Shown here: positions 1-6,427 of the stretch, piece after piece
How the letters are laid out: the number at the start of each line of letters is the position of its first letter
Position numbering within the stretch: the first letter of the stretch is position 1
Source of the DNA: Bacteroidota bacterium
GTDB taxonomy: Bacteria > Bacteroidota > Bacteroidia > M30B66
NCBI GenBank assembly: GCA_020438185.1
Contig: JAGQVC010000016.1
Location: 1 to 12,832, forward strand
DNA: 12,832 bases
Reading direction: 5' to 3'
Notes under the pieces: generated by a model
Database searches by the model: none
Seen by the model: the letters and a program-made list of their open reading frames with translations, nothing else
What the model was told of the DNA's origin: nothing
Program-made: the position numbers and the translations under genes

Positions 1-669
1 GATTTCGTTACGAAAGGCTTTTCCAACCTGAGCAATTCCGAATGGAATTTTCATACGGCCGGTTTTCTGCACGTTGAGGAAATTCACAAAGATACCCTGA
101 GCCGTTTCGGGGCGCAGGTAAACTTCGCTTGCATCGTCGGCCACAGAGCCCATGGATGTGCTGAACATGAGATTAAACTGTCGCACTTCGGTCCAGTTGC
201 GGGTTCCGCTAACCGGACAGGCAATTTCCTGTTCAATAATCAGATTGCGCAGCGTTTCCAGGTTGTTATCGTTGAGAGCTGCATTCATAGCAACTTCCAG
301 TTGCGATGCTTTTTCGTCCCTGCCTTTGTTGCGGAGGCGTTCAATCTGATCTTCGAGTAACTGATCAGCGCGGTAGCGCTTTTTGGAATCCTTGTTATCA
401 ATCATCGGATCCGAGAAGCCGTCGACGTGGCCTGAAGCCTTCCAAACTTTGGGGTGCATGAAGATAGCGGCATCAATTCCAACGATATTTTCATGCATCT
501 GCACCATTGATTTCCACCAGTATTCGCGCAGGTTATTCTTAAGTTCCACACCGTTCTGACCATAGTCATAAACAGCGCTGAGTCCGTCGTAGATTTCGGA
601 TGACTGGAATACGAATCCGTATTCCTTTGCGTGAGCAGTTACTTTTTTAAAAAGATCTTCGGCTTGCAT
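1..669 (-). CDS. glyQS: Glycyl-tRNA synthetase, N-terminal part (cut by window edge)
   Basis: This encodes the single-chain, homodimeric class II glycine-tRNA ligase, a cytoplasmic enzyme that charges tRNA-Gly with glycine using ATP. The first 223 codons are present and open to the left edge. The protein begins MQAEDLFKKVTAHAKEYGFV and continues with the GlyRS-typical SEIYDGLSAVYDYGQNGVEL (residues 24-43), an insertion with GFSDPMIDNKDSKKRYRAD (84-102), NLMFSTSMG (166-174) and the class II motif 2 region RPETAQGIFVNF (186-197) followed by GIAQVGKAFRNEI (211-223). The ATG at 669 is the natural start because the protein begins right at the conserved N-terminus. The gene lies 36 nt downstream of the TPR gene on the same strand, with no obvious terminator between, so the two may be co-transcribed. 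Identity is secure; only the C-terminal catalytic and anticodon-binding parts are missing because of the window. Confidence 0.96.
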   Translation of the reverse strand, partial: MQAEDLFKKVTAHAKEYGFVFQSSEIYDGLSAVYDYGQNGVELKNNLREYWWKSMVQMHENIVGIDAAIFMHPKVWKASGHVDGFSDPMIDNKDSKKRYRADQLLEDQIERLRNKGRDEKASQLEVAMNAALNDNNLETLRNLIIEQEIACPVSGTRNWTEVRQFNLMFSTSMGSVADDASEVYLRPETAQGIFVNFLNVQKTGRMKIPFGIAQVGKAFRNEI

Positions 670-705
670 GTTTGGATGTGACGAAAGGATTGGTTTTTAT
701 GAAGT

Positions 706-1206
706 TCAAAGGATTTCGCGCTTTTTACGGCAGCGTTCTATTGACTTGGAGTAAGTTTCGAGGTTTGCATCGTTGAGGCAATAACGAATCGCGTCCTTAA
801 AATGGCGAACTGCATCGTTAAAATCGAGCTGAAGCTCGCGCAGTATGCCAAACTCGTTGTGGATTGAGGATTTATCGACGCCTGCAACCTTGAGTGCTTT
901 ATTGAGATGGTCCTCCAGCTCCTTGTATTTCTCGAGGCTTGAGAGCACGATGCTAAGATTGAGGTAAACGGGAGGATAATCGGGATTGTAAGCGATACAT
1001 TGCTTGTACATTTCCTCGGCGGTGTAGAAATCCTTGAGTTTGGTTTCGTAGATCCAGCCGAGGTGATTGTATGCCTTGCCGAAGTCGGGAGCCTGAGCAA
1101 TAACACCTTCGAGCAATCCGACAGCTTCGGAAATTCGGTTGTTTCTGATCAGGTCATCAGCTTCAAAAAGAAGGTCTTCGTATTCGAGATAGCTGTCGGA
1201 AGCCAT
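706..1206 (-). CDS. TPR-repeat protein
   Basis: A 166-residue protein made almost wholly of tetratricopeptide-like helix pairs, so a protein-protein interaction scaffold; the partner is unknown. Visible units are roughly residues 8-40 (ending EGVIAQAPDF), 42-74 (AYNHLGWIYE...AEEMYKQCIAYNP, the clearest TPR), 78-108 (VYLNLSIVLSSLEKY...HLNKAL) and 115-145 (IHNEFGILRELQLDFNDAVRHFKDAI). It has no signal peptide or membrane segment, so it is probably cytoplasmic. I chose the ATG at 1206 and not the TTG at 1227, because the TTG lies inside a good Bacteroidota -7 promoter element (1225-1232) and the extra seven residues show no family character. The gene is directly upstream of glycyl-tRNA synthetase, which may reflect co-transcription more than a functional link. 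I do not recognise a specific orthologous family. Confidence 0.85.
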   Translation of the reverse strand: MASDSYLEYEDLLFEADDLIRNNRISEAVGLLEGVIAQAPDFGKAYNHLGWIYETKLKDFYTAEEMYKQCIAYNPDYPPVYLNLSIVLSSLEKYKELEDHLNKALKVAGVDKSSIHNEFGILRELQLDFNDAVRHFKDAIRYCLNDANLETYSKSIERCRKKREIL

Positions 1207-1224
1207 AATGTTAAGTTTGGGCTG

Positions 1225-1232
1225 CAAACCTA
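1225..1232 (-). promoter_or_regulatory. Putative -7 promoter element for the TPR-glyQS unit
   Basis: On the minus strand the sequence reads TAGGTTTG, an exact match to the Bacteroidota -7 consensus TAnnTTTG. It lies 18 nt upstream of the ATG at 1206, so transcription would start just before that codon. No TTG-type -33 element is visible at the expected distance. The TTG at 1227 falls inside this element, which argues against its use as a start codon. Confidence 0.45.
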
Positions 1233-1347
1233 CACAATTGGCTTGAAAACGAGAGGTGAAAACTGCCCGATGGTATGTTTAAAAAATACATCCGGCCGTG
1301 AGGCCGTGAAAGAAACAAAGATGAGGCGGAAGATACCGGCAGGAATG

Positions 1348-1355
1348 TACCTTTG
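1348..1355 (+). promoter_or_regulatory. Putative -7 promoter element for the DUF3109 gene
   Basis: TACCTTTG matches TAnnTTTG exactly and ends 4 nt before the ATG at 1360. The predicted transcription start would be at or next to the start codon, giving a leaderless or nearly leaderless mRNA. I see no clear -33 TTG. Confidence 0.45.
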
Positions 1356-1359
1356 CATT

Positions 1360-1947
1360 ATGATAATTGTGGGCGACAAGCTGATTTCGGAAGATATTCT
1401 TGAGCAGGAATTTATTTGCAACCTGAGTGCATGTGGCGGAGCATGCTGTGTTGAGGGAGATAGCGGGGCCCCGTTAAATGATGAGGAAGCCGGTTTGCTT
1501 GAGGAGGAGCTGGAGCAGATAAAACCATTTCTGAGGCCTGAAGGCCTTAAAGAAATTGACGAACAGGGCGTATTTGTGATAGATTCGGATGGCGATGTGG
1601 TTACACCGCTTGTAGAAGGGAAAGAATGTGCTTTTACGGTATTTGATGAGAAGGGCACCGCATTCTGCGGGATAGAAAATGCGTGGAAGGCCGGTAAAAC
1701 AAAGTTCAGGAAGCCCGTTTCCTGTCATCTTTATCCAATACGGGTTTTGAAATTACCCGAATATGAAGCCTTGAATTACAACCGGTGGAAGATTTGTGCC
1801 CCGGCCTGTGTGCTTGGAAAGCAGCAATCGGTTCCGGTTTACCGTTTTTTAAAGGAGGCACTGATACGTGCCTACGGAGAAGAATGGTATGCCCTTCTTG
1901 AAGAGACAGCTGAGGCATATTTGCAGCATGGTGTTCAGGATTTGTAG
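1360..1947 (+). CDS. DUF3109 family cysteine-rich protein
   Basis: A 195-residue protein of the DUF3109 family, widespread in Bacteroidota and of unknown function. It carries the cysteine pattern of the putative zinc/iron-chelating CxxCxxCC-type proteins: C20, C25, C29 and C30 in FICNLSACGGACC. More cysteines follow at C90 (GKECAF), C103 (AFCGIE), C122 (PVSCHLYPIR) and C146/C150 (WKICAPAC). Such an arrangement suggests a metal or iron-sulfur centre, but that is an inference from the family pattern. There is no signal peptide, so it is probably cytoplasmic. The reading frame is open from position 1000, but that extension runs antisense through the TPR gene. The ATG at 1360 gives MIIVGDKLIS, the usual beginning of the family, and sits 4 nt after a -7 element. 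It is divergent from the TPR gene. Confidence 0.9.
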   Translation: MIIVGDKLISEDILEQEFICNLSACGGACCVEGDSGAPLNDEEAGLLEEELEQIKPFLRPEGLKEIDEQGVFVIDSDGDVVTPLVEGKECAFTVFDEKGTAFCGIENAWKAGKTKFRKPVSCHLYPIRVLKLPEYEALNYNRWKICAPACVLGKQQSVPVYRFLKEALIRAYGEEWYALLEETAEAYLQHGVQDL

Positions 1948-1954
1948 AGGAAAA

Positions 1955-1972
1955 CAATGCAATAACGCATTG
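1955..1972 (+). terminator. Weak hairpin after the DUF3109 gene, possible terminator
   Basis: CAATGC (1955-1960) and GCATTG (1967-1972) form a 6-bp stem with a 6-nt loop, 7 nt after the DUF3109 stop codon. An alternative register pairs TGCAAT with ATTGCA (1958-1974). No T-run follows immediately; the first is TTTT at about 1987. It could be a weak terminator or only an mRNA 3'-end structure. Confidence 0.25.
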
Positions 1973-2266
1973 CAATAGCACCCGACTTTTGATTTTTGCA
2001 GGACAATTCCGGAGCAAAAAGTAGAGGAATTTACCTCCTTAGTGAAAGCCTTGATTCGAGTCAAGCGGGAAGGCCCCTATTTCTGATTTTGGTTCGTGTT
2101 AAAATAACATTAACTATCATGTTAACAGATGCTTGTAATGTGAAAAAAAACGGGCGAAAAAGAATTAACAAAAATCTCTGAAAGCCCTTGTTTTTCTGTA
2201 TGTCGCGCCTGTGTTGACTTTCCCATAAAATGTTAAAAACTGAAGCCAAATGTTAACAAAAACCGT

Positions 2267-2288
2267 TTGGGAAAAGACCCTTTCCCAA
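2267..2288. terminator. Strong hairpin in the nrdBA upstream region
   Basis: TTGGGAAA (2267-2274) and TTTCCCAA (2281-2288) form a perfect 8-bp stem around the 6-nt loop AGACCC. On the plus strand it is followed by TGATTTTTG, and on the minus strand by CGGTTTTTG, so it could act as a terminator either way. It might mark the end of an upstream transcript, act as an attenuator, or be a protein-binding palindrome. The structure is certain, the role is not. Confidence 0.4.
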
Positions 2289-2340
2289 TGATTTTTGTGA
2301 AACAAGTTTTTCAGCCTCTGATTTTTGGTAAGCCGCTGAT

Positions 2341-2360
2341 TGTTAGTGAAATAACTAACA
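2341..2360. promoter_or_regulatory. Inverted repeat upstream of nrdB, operator candidate
   Basis: TGTTAGT (2341-2347) and ACTAACA (2354-2360) are perfect 7-bp inverted arms with a 6-nt spacer, ending 61 nt before the nrdB start. The spacing of the half-sites suits a dimeric DNA-binding protein. The site does not resemble the NrdR box (consensus ACACTATATATAGTGT), so any regulator is unknown. Confidence 0.35.
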
Positions 2361-2421
2361 CAAAAAGTTGTCTGCCTGAGGCCAAAACGCAAATCGTTGA
2401 TAATCAAAACACTAGAGTATA

Positions 2422-3444
2422 ATGGATAACGTTTTAAAGGAAAAGACCCTGAGCGGGGAGTTAGGAGCAGAAGTGATGAAAGATGAGCCGATATTAAGGG
2501 AAAATAAAGACAGGTTTGTATTGTTTCCGATCCGACACAAGGAGATTTGGGAGATGTACAAAAAAGCGGAGGCGAGTTTCTGGACGGCTGAAGAAATAGA
2601 TTTGCATGCTGACCTGACAGATTGGGAGAACAAACTGACTTCGGACGAGAAGCATTTTATTAAGCATGTGCTGGCATTTTTTGCGGCAAGCGATGGGATT
2701 GTGAACGAGAATCTGGCTGTGAATTTCATGAATGAAGTTCAATATCCTGAAGCTCGTTGTTTTTACGGGTATCAGATTATGATTGAGAACATTCACTCTG
2801 AGACCTATTCATTGCTTATTGACACCTACATCAAGGATTCTGAAGAAAAGAATAAATTATTTCATGCGCTGGAAACAGTTCCCGCCGTAGGCAGAAAAGG
2901 AGAATGGGCATTGCGCTGGATTGAAAACGGAAGTTTTGCAGAGCGCCTGATTGCCTTTGCGGCAGTTGAGGGCATTTTCTTTTCGGGTTCGTTCTGCTCC
3001 ATTTTCTGGCTTAAGAAAAGAGGGCTTATGCCCGGACTTAGCTTTTCGAATGAATTGATTTCGAGAGACGAAGGGCTTCACTGCGATTTTGCCTGTTTGC
3101 TATACAAGCAACTTTTAAATAAACTAAGCGAGAGCCGCGTTAAAGACATTATTACCAACGCAGTTGAAATAGAAAAAGAATTTGTAACATCAGCAATTCC
3201 GGTTCAGCTAATAGGAATGAATGCTGAACTGATGTGTCAGTACATTGAATTTGTTTCTGACCGTTTGTTGGTTGCACTGGGGTATTCAAAAATCTACAAT
3301 GCTGCAAACCCCTTCGATTTTATGGAAATGATTTCACTTAACGGCAAGACCAACTTCTTTGAGAAAAAGGTTGGTGACTACCAGAAGGCCGGGGTTATGA
3401 GCAGCAAAGAAGACAAAACAATCAGATTTGATGAAGATTTTTGA
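2422..3444 (+). CDS. nrdB: Class Ia ribonucleotide reductase, small (radical) subunit
   Basis: A 340-residue R2 subunit that houses the di-iron centre and the stable tyrosyl radical needed by NrdA to reduce ribonucleoside diphosphates. By alignment to the mouse R2 sequence as I recall it, the metal ligands are D91, E122, H125, E183, E217 and H220, and the radical tyrosine is Y129 (ENIHSETYSLL). All are present, so this is an active tyrosyl-radical class Ia type and not a Y-lacking class Ic type. The sequence is strikingly close to eukaryotic R2: HVLAFFAASDGIVNENL (82-98), EARCFYGYQI (110-119), AAVEGIFFSGSF (180-191), SRDEGLHCDFA (214-224) and NPFDFMEMISL (296-306). The acidic tail ending RFDEDF corresponds to the C-terminus that docks on the large subunit. 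The ATG at 2422 is the only plausible start and gives full family length. nrdA follows directly, as a two-gene operon. Confidence 0.97.
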   Translation: MDNVLKEKTLSGELGAEVMKDEPILRENKDRFVLFPIRHKEIWEMYKKAEASFWTAEEIDLHADLTDWENKLTSDEKHFIKHVLAFFAASDGIVNENLAVNFMNEVQYPEARCFYGYQIMIENIHSETYSLLIDTYIKDSEEKNKLFHALETVPAVGRKGEWALRWIENGSFAERLIAFAAVEGIFFSGSFCSIFWLKKRGLMPGLSFSNELISRDEGLHCDFACLLYKQLLNKLSESRVKDIITNAVEIEKEFVTSAIPVQLIGMNAELMCQYIEFVSDRLLVALGYSKIYNAANPFDFMEMISLNGKTNFFEKKVGDYQKAGVMSSKEDKTIRFDEDF

Positions 3445-3451
3445 TAACAAC

Positions 3452-5869
3452 ATGAACATGAGCACATCTGCATCCTCCAATTATGTAATCAAGCGCGACG
3501 GACGTCGTGAGTCAGTTAAGTTTGACAAGGTTACAGCACGAATTCAGAAACTTTGCTACGGGCTTGACCCTGTGCATGTTGATCCTGTTTCGGTTGCACA
3601 GAAAGTAATTCAGGGGATTCACCCCGGAGTTACGACTGAAGCGCTTGATAACCTGGCTGCAGAAACAGCTGCGGGAATGACGACCAAGCATCCGGATTAC
3701 GCCCTGCTTGCTTCAAGAATTGCCATCAGCAATTTGCACAAGCTTACCAAGAAATCGTTTTCTGAAACGATGTCTGACTTGTATAATTATGTTGATTCCA
3801 AAACCGGCCAACACGCTCCGCTGATTGCAGATGATGTACATAATATTATTCTGAAAAATGCGGAATTGCTTGATTCCACAATCATTTATGACCGTGATTT
3901 TGGTTATGATTATTTTGGATTCAAAACGCTTGAGAAATCTTATCTGCTTCGTGTTAACGGAAAGGTTGCGGAACGTCCGCAGCAAATGCTGATGCGTGTT
4001 GCAGTAGGGATTCACAAAGATGATATTGAGCAGGTTATCAAGACTTATCACCTGATGTCGGAGCGCTGGTTTACGCATGCTACTCCTACCCTGTTTAATG
4101 CCGGAACTCCCAAGCCACAGATGTCGAGCTGTTTCCTTCTGACCATGCGGGATGACAGTATTGACGGTATATACGATACATTAAAGCAATGCGCGAAAAT
4201 TAGTCAGAGTGCCGGTGGTATCGGATTGAGCATTCATAATGTTCGAGCTACGGGATCTTACATTCGCGGAACCAACGGAACTTCCAATGGAATTGTACCG
4301 ATGCTTCGGGTATTTAACGATACAGCGCGTTATGTTGATCAGGGTGGAGGAAAACGCAAAGGTTCCTTTGCAATCTATCTGGAGCCCTGGCATGCGGATG
4401 TGCTTGACTTCCTGAATTTGAAGAAAAACCACGGAAAAGAAGAAGTTCGCGCCCGCGACTTGTTTTATGCCTTGTGGGTTCCGGATTTATTCATGAAGCG
4501 TATTGAAGAAGAAGGCGATTGGTCGCTTTTCTGTCCAAACGAAGCACCCGGACTGGCAGATTGCTGGGGAGAAGAGTTCGAGAAGCTATACGAACAATAC
4601 GAAGCCGAAGGACGTGCCAGAAAAGTGGTTAAAGCCCGCGAACTGTGGTCATCGGTGCTGGAAGCACAAATTGAAACAGGTACACCATATATTTTATACA
4701 AGGATGCCTGCAATGGTAAGAGCAACCAGCAGAATCTGGGCACGATCAAATCTTCGAACCTTTGTACCGAGATTATTGAATACACCTCGGATGATGAAGT
4801 TGCGGTTTGTAACCTGGCTTCGATTGCTTTGCCACGATTTATACAAGACGGGGAATTCGATCATGATAAATTGTTTGAGGTTACCTATCAGATTACTCTG
4901 AACCTCAACAAAATAATCGATGGTAATTATTATCCGGTACCTGAGGCTGAACGCTCCAATTTGCGTCACCGTCCGATTGGAATTGGTGTTCAGGGACTGG
5001 CGGACACATTCATTTTACTTCGTCAACCATTCGAGAGTGATGAAGCGAGACAACTGAATGCCGACATTTTCGAAACGATTTACTATGCTTCAATGACAGC
5101 ATCTAAGGATCTTGCCAAGGAGCACGGACCTTACGCAAGCTATGAGGGAAGTCCGGTGTCGAAAGGAATTTTCCAGTTTGATATGTGGGGTGTTACTCCT
5201 GGTAATCGCTGGGAATGGGATATTTTGAAAGAAGAAGTGGCAAAATACGGGGTGCGCAATTCCTTGTTGCTTGCTCCGATGCCAACCGCTTCAACATCTC
5301 AGATTCTGGGTAATAATGAGTGTTTTGAGCCATACACCAGCAATATTTACAGCCGTCGCGTTCTTTCGGGTGAATTCATTATTGTGAACAAACACATGCT
5401 GCGCGATTTGGTAGATTTAGGCATCTGGAATGATGATCTTAAAAATAAGATTATTGCTGCCAATGGTTCTATCCAGCATATTTCTGAGATCCCTGATAAT
5501 ATTAAGGAGCTATACAAAACTGTTTGGGAAATCAAGCAAAAAGCCATCATTGATATGGCTGCCGACCGTGGCGCTTTTATTTGCCAGTCGCAATCGCTTA
5601 ATATTTTCATGGAAACGCCAAACATGGCGAAGCTTACATCTATGCACTTTTATGCCTGGAAGAAAGGTCTTAAAACAGGAATGTATTATCTGAGATCTAA
5701 AGCAGCTGCCGAGGCTATTAAATTCACTGTTCAAACGCAGGCCGAAAAGCAGTTCGTGCCGGTTGTGAGTGAAAATCGTCCGGCTGTCGCCGTGATAGGA
5801 GCTGATGTTCAGGCAGATATTTCCTGCTCTCTGGACAATCCTGAGGATTGTGAAGCCTGCGGAAGTTAA
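3452..5869 (+). CDS. nrdA: Class Ia ribonucleotide reductase, large (catalytic) subunit
   Basis: An 805-residue R1 subunit that reduces ribonucleoside diphosphates to deoxyribonucleotides in the cytoplasm, with NrdB as partner. Counting from the ATG at 3452, an N-terminal ATP-cone domain begins at YVIKRDGRRESVKFDKVTARI (about 11-100) and should give dATP/ATP activity control. The active site follows: redox C227 (KPQMSSCFLL), N436, C438 and E440 in SNLCTEIIEY with C438 as the thiyl radical site, and C453 (AVCNLASIALPR) as the partner of C227. The radical-transfer pair Y745-Y746 lies in GMYYLRSKAA. The C-terminal shuttle cysteines C800 and C803 lie in CEACGS, as in eukaryotic R1. The frame opens with ATG at 3431, which would overlap nrdB by 14 nt; the ATGs at 3452 and 3458 start 7 and 13 nt after the nrdB stop and are more natural. 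Start uncertainty is about 7 residues either way. A strong terminator follows. Confidence 0.96.
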   Translation: MNMSTSASSNYVIKRDGRRESVKFDKVTARIQKLCYGLDPVHVDPVSVAQKVIQGIHPGVTTEALDNLAAETAAGMTTKHPDYALLASRIAISNLHKLTKKSFSETMSDLYNYVDSKTGQHAPLIADDVHNIILKNAELLDSTIIYDRDFGYDYFGFKTLEKSYLLRVNGKVAERPQQMLMRVAVGIHKDDIEQVIKTYHLMSERWFTHATPTLFNAGTPKPQMSSCFLLTMRDDSIDGIYDTLKQCAKISQSAGGIGLSIHNVRATGSYIRGTNGTSNGIVPMLRVFNDTARYVDQGGGKRKGSFAIYLEPWHADVLDFLNLKKNHGKEEVRARDLFYALWVPDLFMKRIEEEGDWSLFCPNEAPGLADCWGEEFEKLYEQYEAEGRARKVVKARELWSSVLEAQIETGTPYILYKDACNGKSNQQNLGTIKSSNLCTEIIEYTSDDEVAVCNLASIALPRFIQDGEFDHDKLFEVTYQITLNLNKIIDGNYYPVPEAERSNLRHRPIGIGVQGLADTFILLRQPFESDEARQLNADIFETIYYASMTASKDLAKEHGPYASYEGSPVSKGIFQFDMWGVTPGNRWEWDILKEEVAKYGVRNSLLLAPMPTASTSQILGNNECFEPYTSNIYSRRVLSGEFIIVNKHMLRDLVDLGIWNDDLKNKIIAANGSIQHISEIPDNIKELYKTVWEIKQKAIIDMAADRGAFICQSQSLNIFMETPNMAKLTSMHFYAWKKGLKTGMYYLRSKAAAEAIKFTVQTQAEKQFVPVVSENRPAVAVIGADVQADISCSLDNPEDCEACGS

Positions 5870-5888
5870 TTCTGCTGAAAAATCTGTC

Positions 5889-5921
5889 AAAAAGCCGCTC
5901 CGAAAGAGCGGCTTTTTGATT
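5889..5921 (+). terminator. Rho-independent terminator of nrdBA
   Basis: AAAAAGCCGCTC (5889-5900) pairs perfectly with GAGCGGCTTTTT (5906-5917) around the 5-nt loop CGAAA. The stem has a GC-rich core and ends in a T-run, 20 nt after the nrdA stop codon. Because the A-run and T-run are symmetrical it could also stop transcription from the other strand. Confidence 0.92.
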
Positions 5922-5953
5922 TTATATTCTGTTTAACGGCGTCTGAATATGTT

Positions 5954-5961
5954 TAGTTTTG
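5954..5961 (+). promoter_or_regulatory. Putative -7 promoter element for the exported-protein pair
   Basis: TAGTTTTG matches TAnnTTTG exactly and ends 4 nt before the ATG at 5966, predicting a leaderless or near-leaderless transcript. A TTTA (5932-5935) lies 18 nt upstream, a poor match to the TTTG -33 element. It follows the nrdBA terminator, so this unit is likely transcribed independently. Confidence 0.45.
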
Positions 5962-5965
5962 GACT

Positions 5966-6424
5966 ATGAATCTGCGCCTGTTTCTCATATCTGTTTTATC
6001 TACACTTGTTAGTGTTGGCAATGCGCAGAACAGTATGAACAGCGGTGGATTTACTGCTCCCGGTTTAAGTTTTTCTATCGGTCAGGTATTTTACACAGTT
6101 GAAGAAGCTCCGTCTGCCACTTTGCAGGAAGGCGTTCAACAGGTTTATCACCAATCACAGATTACCGGATTAATAATTCCGGATTCAAGGCTGTTTGATG
6201 TATTCCCGAATCCGGCTTCAAACGAAGTTTACATAAGATTAAATGCCTTGTCGGAAGAGCCTTTTGAAGCATTTGTTTTCAATCAGCTTGGCCAACTGCT
6301 GTTGTTGCATGATAAAATGAAAAAGGAAACCCGGCTAGATTTATCGGGAATTTCGCAAGGCTCCTATTTACTCTTAATCCGATACTCGGGTTCAGTGTAT
6401 ACCCAAAAACTAATTATACTATAA
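5966..6424 (+). CDS. Small secreted protein with T9SS C-terminal sorting domain
   Basis: A 152-residue exported protein. An N-terminal signal peptide (residues 1-20, cleavage likely after GNA) sends it through Sec. The C-terminal part is a type IX secretion type A sorting domain: FDVFPNPASNEVYIRL (77-92) through ISQGSYLLLIRYSGSVYTQKLIIL-type strands at 129-152, with the conserved PNP, the GSYLL turn and the terminal K-L-I-I-L. T9SS cargo crosses the outer membrane and is released or anchored at the surface. The mature part between signal and sorting domain is only about 55 residues and contains LSFSIGQVFYTVEEAP (34-49) and EGVQQVYH (55-62), a module seen in many small T9SS proteins of this phylum with no known activity. 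The next gene starts 3 nt after the stop, so the two are an operon. Family assignment is firm, function unknown. Confidence 0.9.
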   Translation: MNLRLFLISVLSTLVSVGNAQNSMNSGGFTAPGLSFSIGQVFYTVEEAPSATLQEGVQQVYHQSQITGLIIPDSRLFDVFPNPASNEVYIRLNALSEEPFEAFVFNQLGQLLLLHDKMKKETRLDLSGISQGSYLLLIRYSGSVYTQKLIIL

Positions 6425-6427
6425 AGA

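Larger units (their letters stand above)
1948..2421. other. Long AT-rich intergenic region upstream of nrdBA
   Basis: This is a 474-nt stretch with no convincing gene. The short open frames in it begin with TTG and have no family resemblance. It holds a small hairpin after the DUF3109 gene, a 16-nt imperfect palindrome at 2050-2065, repeated TGTTAA/TTAACA motifs (2097-2102, 2120-2127, 2165-2170, 2231-2236, 2251-2258), a strong hairpin at 2267-2288, TGATTTTTG three times (1990-1998, 2289-2297, 2319-2327) and an inverted repeat at 2341-2360. I recognise no tRNA, riboswitch or named small RNA. It is likely the control region of nrdBA. Confidence 0.6.

Noticed and set aside
1207..1227. TTG start at 1227 for the TPR protein
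   Set aside because: The codon overlaps the TAGGTTTG promoter element (1225-1232), and an ATG follows seven codons later.
1000..1359. Long N-terminal extension of the DUF3109 reading frame
   Set aside because: It runs antisense through the TPR gene, has no family resemblance, and the -7 promoter element lies downstream of it at 1348-1355. The family start is at 1360.
1996..2181. Small plus-strand open frame of 61 codons
   Set aside because: It has a TTG start, no recognisable family and an atypical composition. It lies in the repeat-rich intergenic region.
2165..2407. Minus-strand open frame of 80 codons
   Set aside because: It starts with TTG, its internal NQRL repetition comes only from the TGATTTTTG DNA repeats, and it shows no domain.
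1948..2421. Possible cobalamin riboswitch or tRNA upstream of nrdBA
   Set aside because: I could not find the B12-box-like core, a cloverleaf or a CCA-proximal T-arm motif. The region remains only a repeat-bearing leader.
2409..2424. Possible NrdR box just before nrdB
   Set aside because: ACACTA matches one half of the NrdR consensus, but the other half does not match and there is no second box at the usual 31-32 bp offset.
3428..3451. TTG 3428 or ATG 3431 as the nrdA start
   Set aside because: These would overlap nrdB by 14-17 nt and add residues before the ATP-cone with no family match. The ATGs at 3452/3458 are better, though 3431 cannot be excluded.
4465..4785. Antisense open frames within nrdA and other large genes
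   Set aside because: They are complementary-strand shadows of strongly conserved coding sequence, with no domains of their own.
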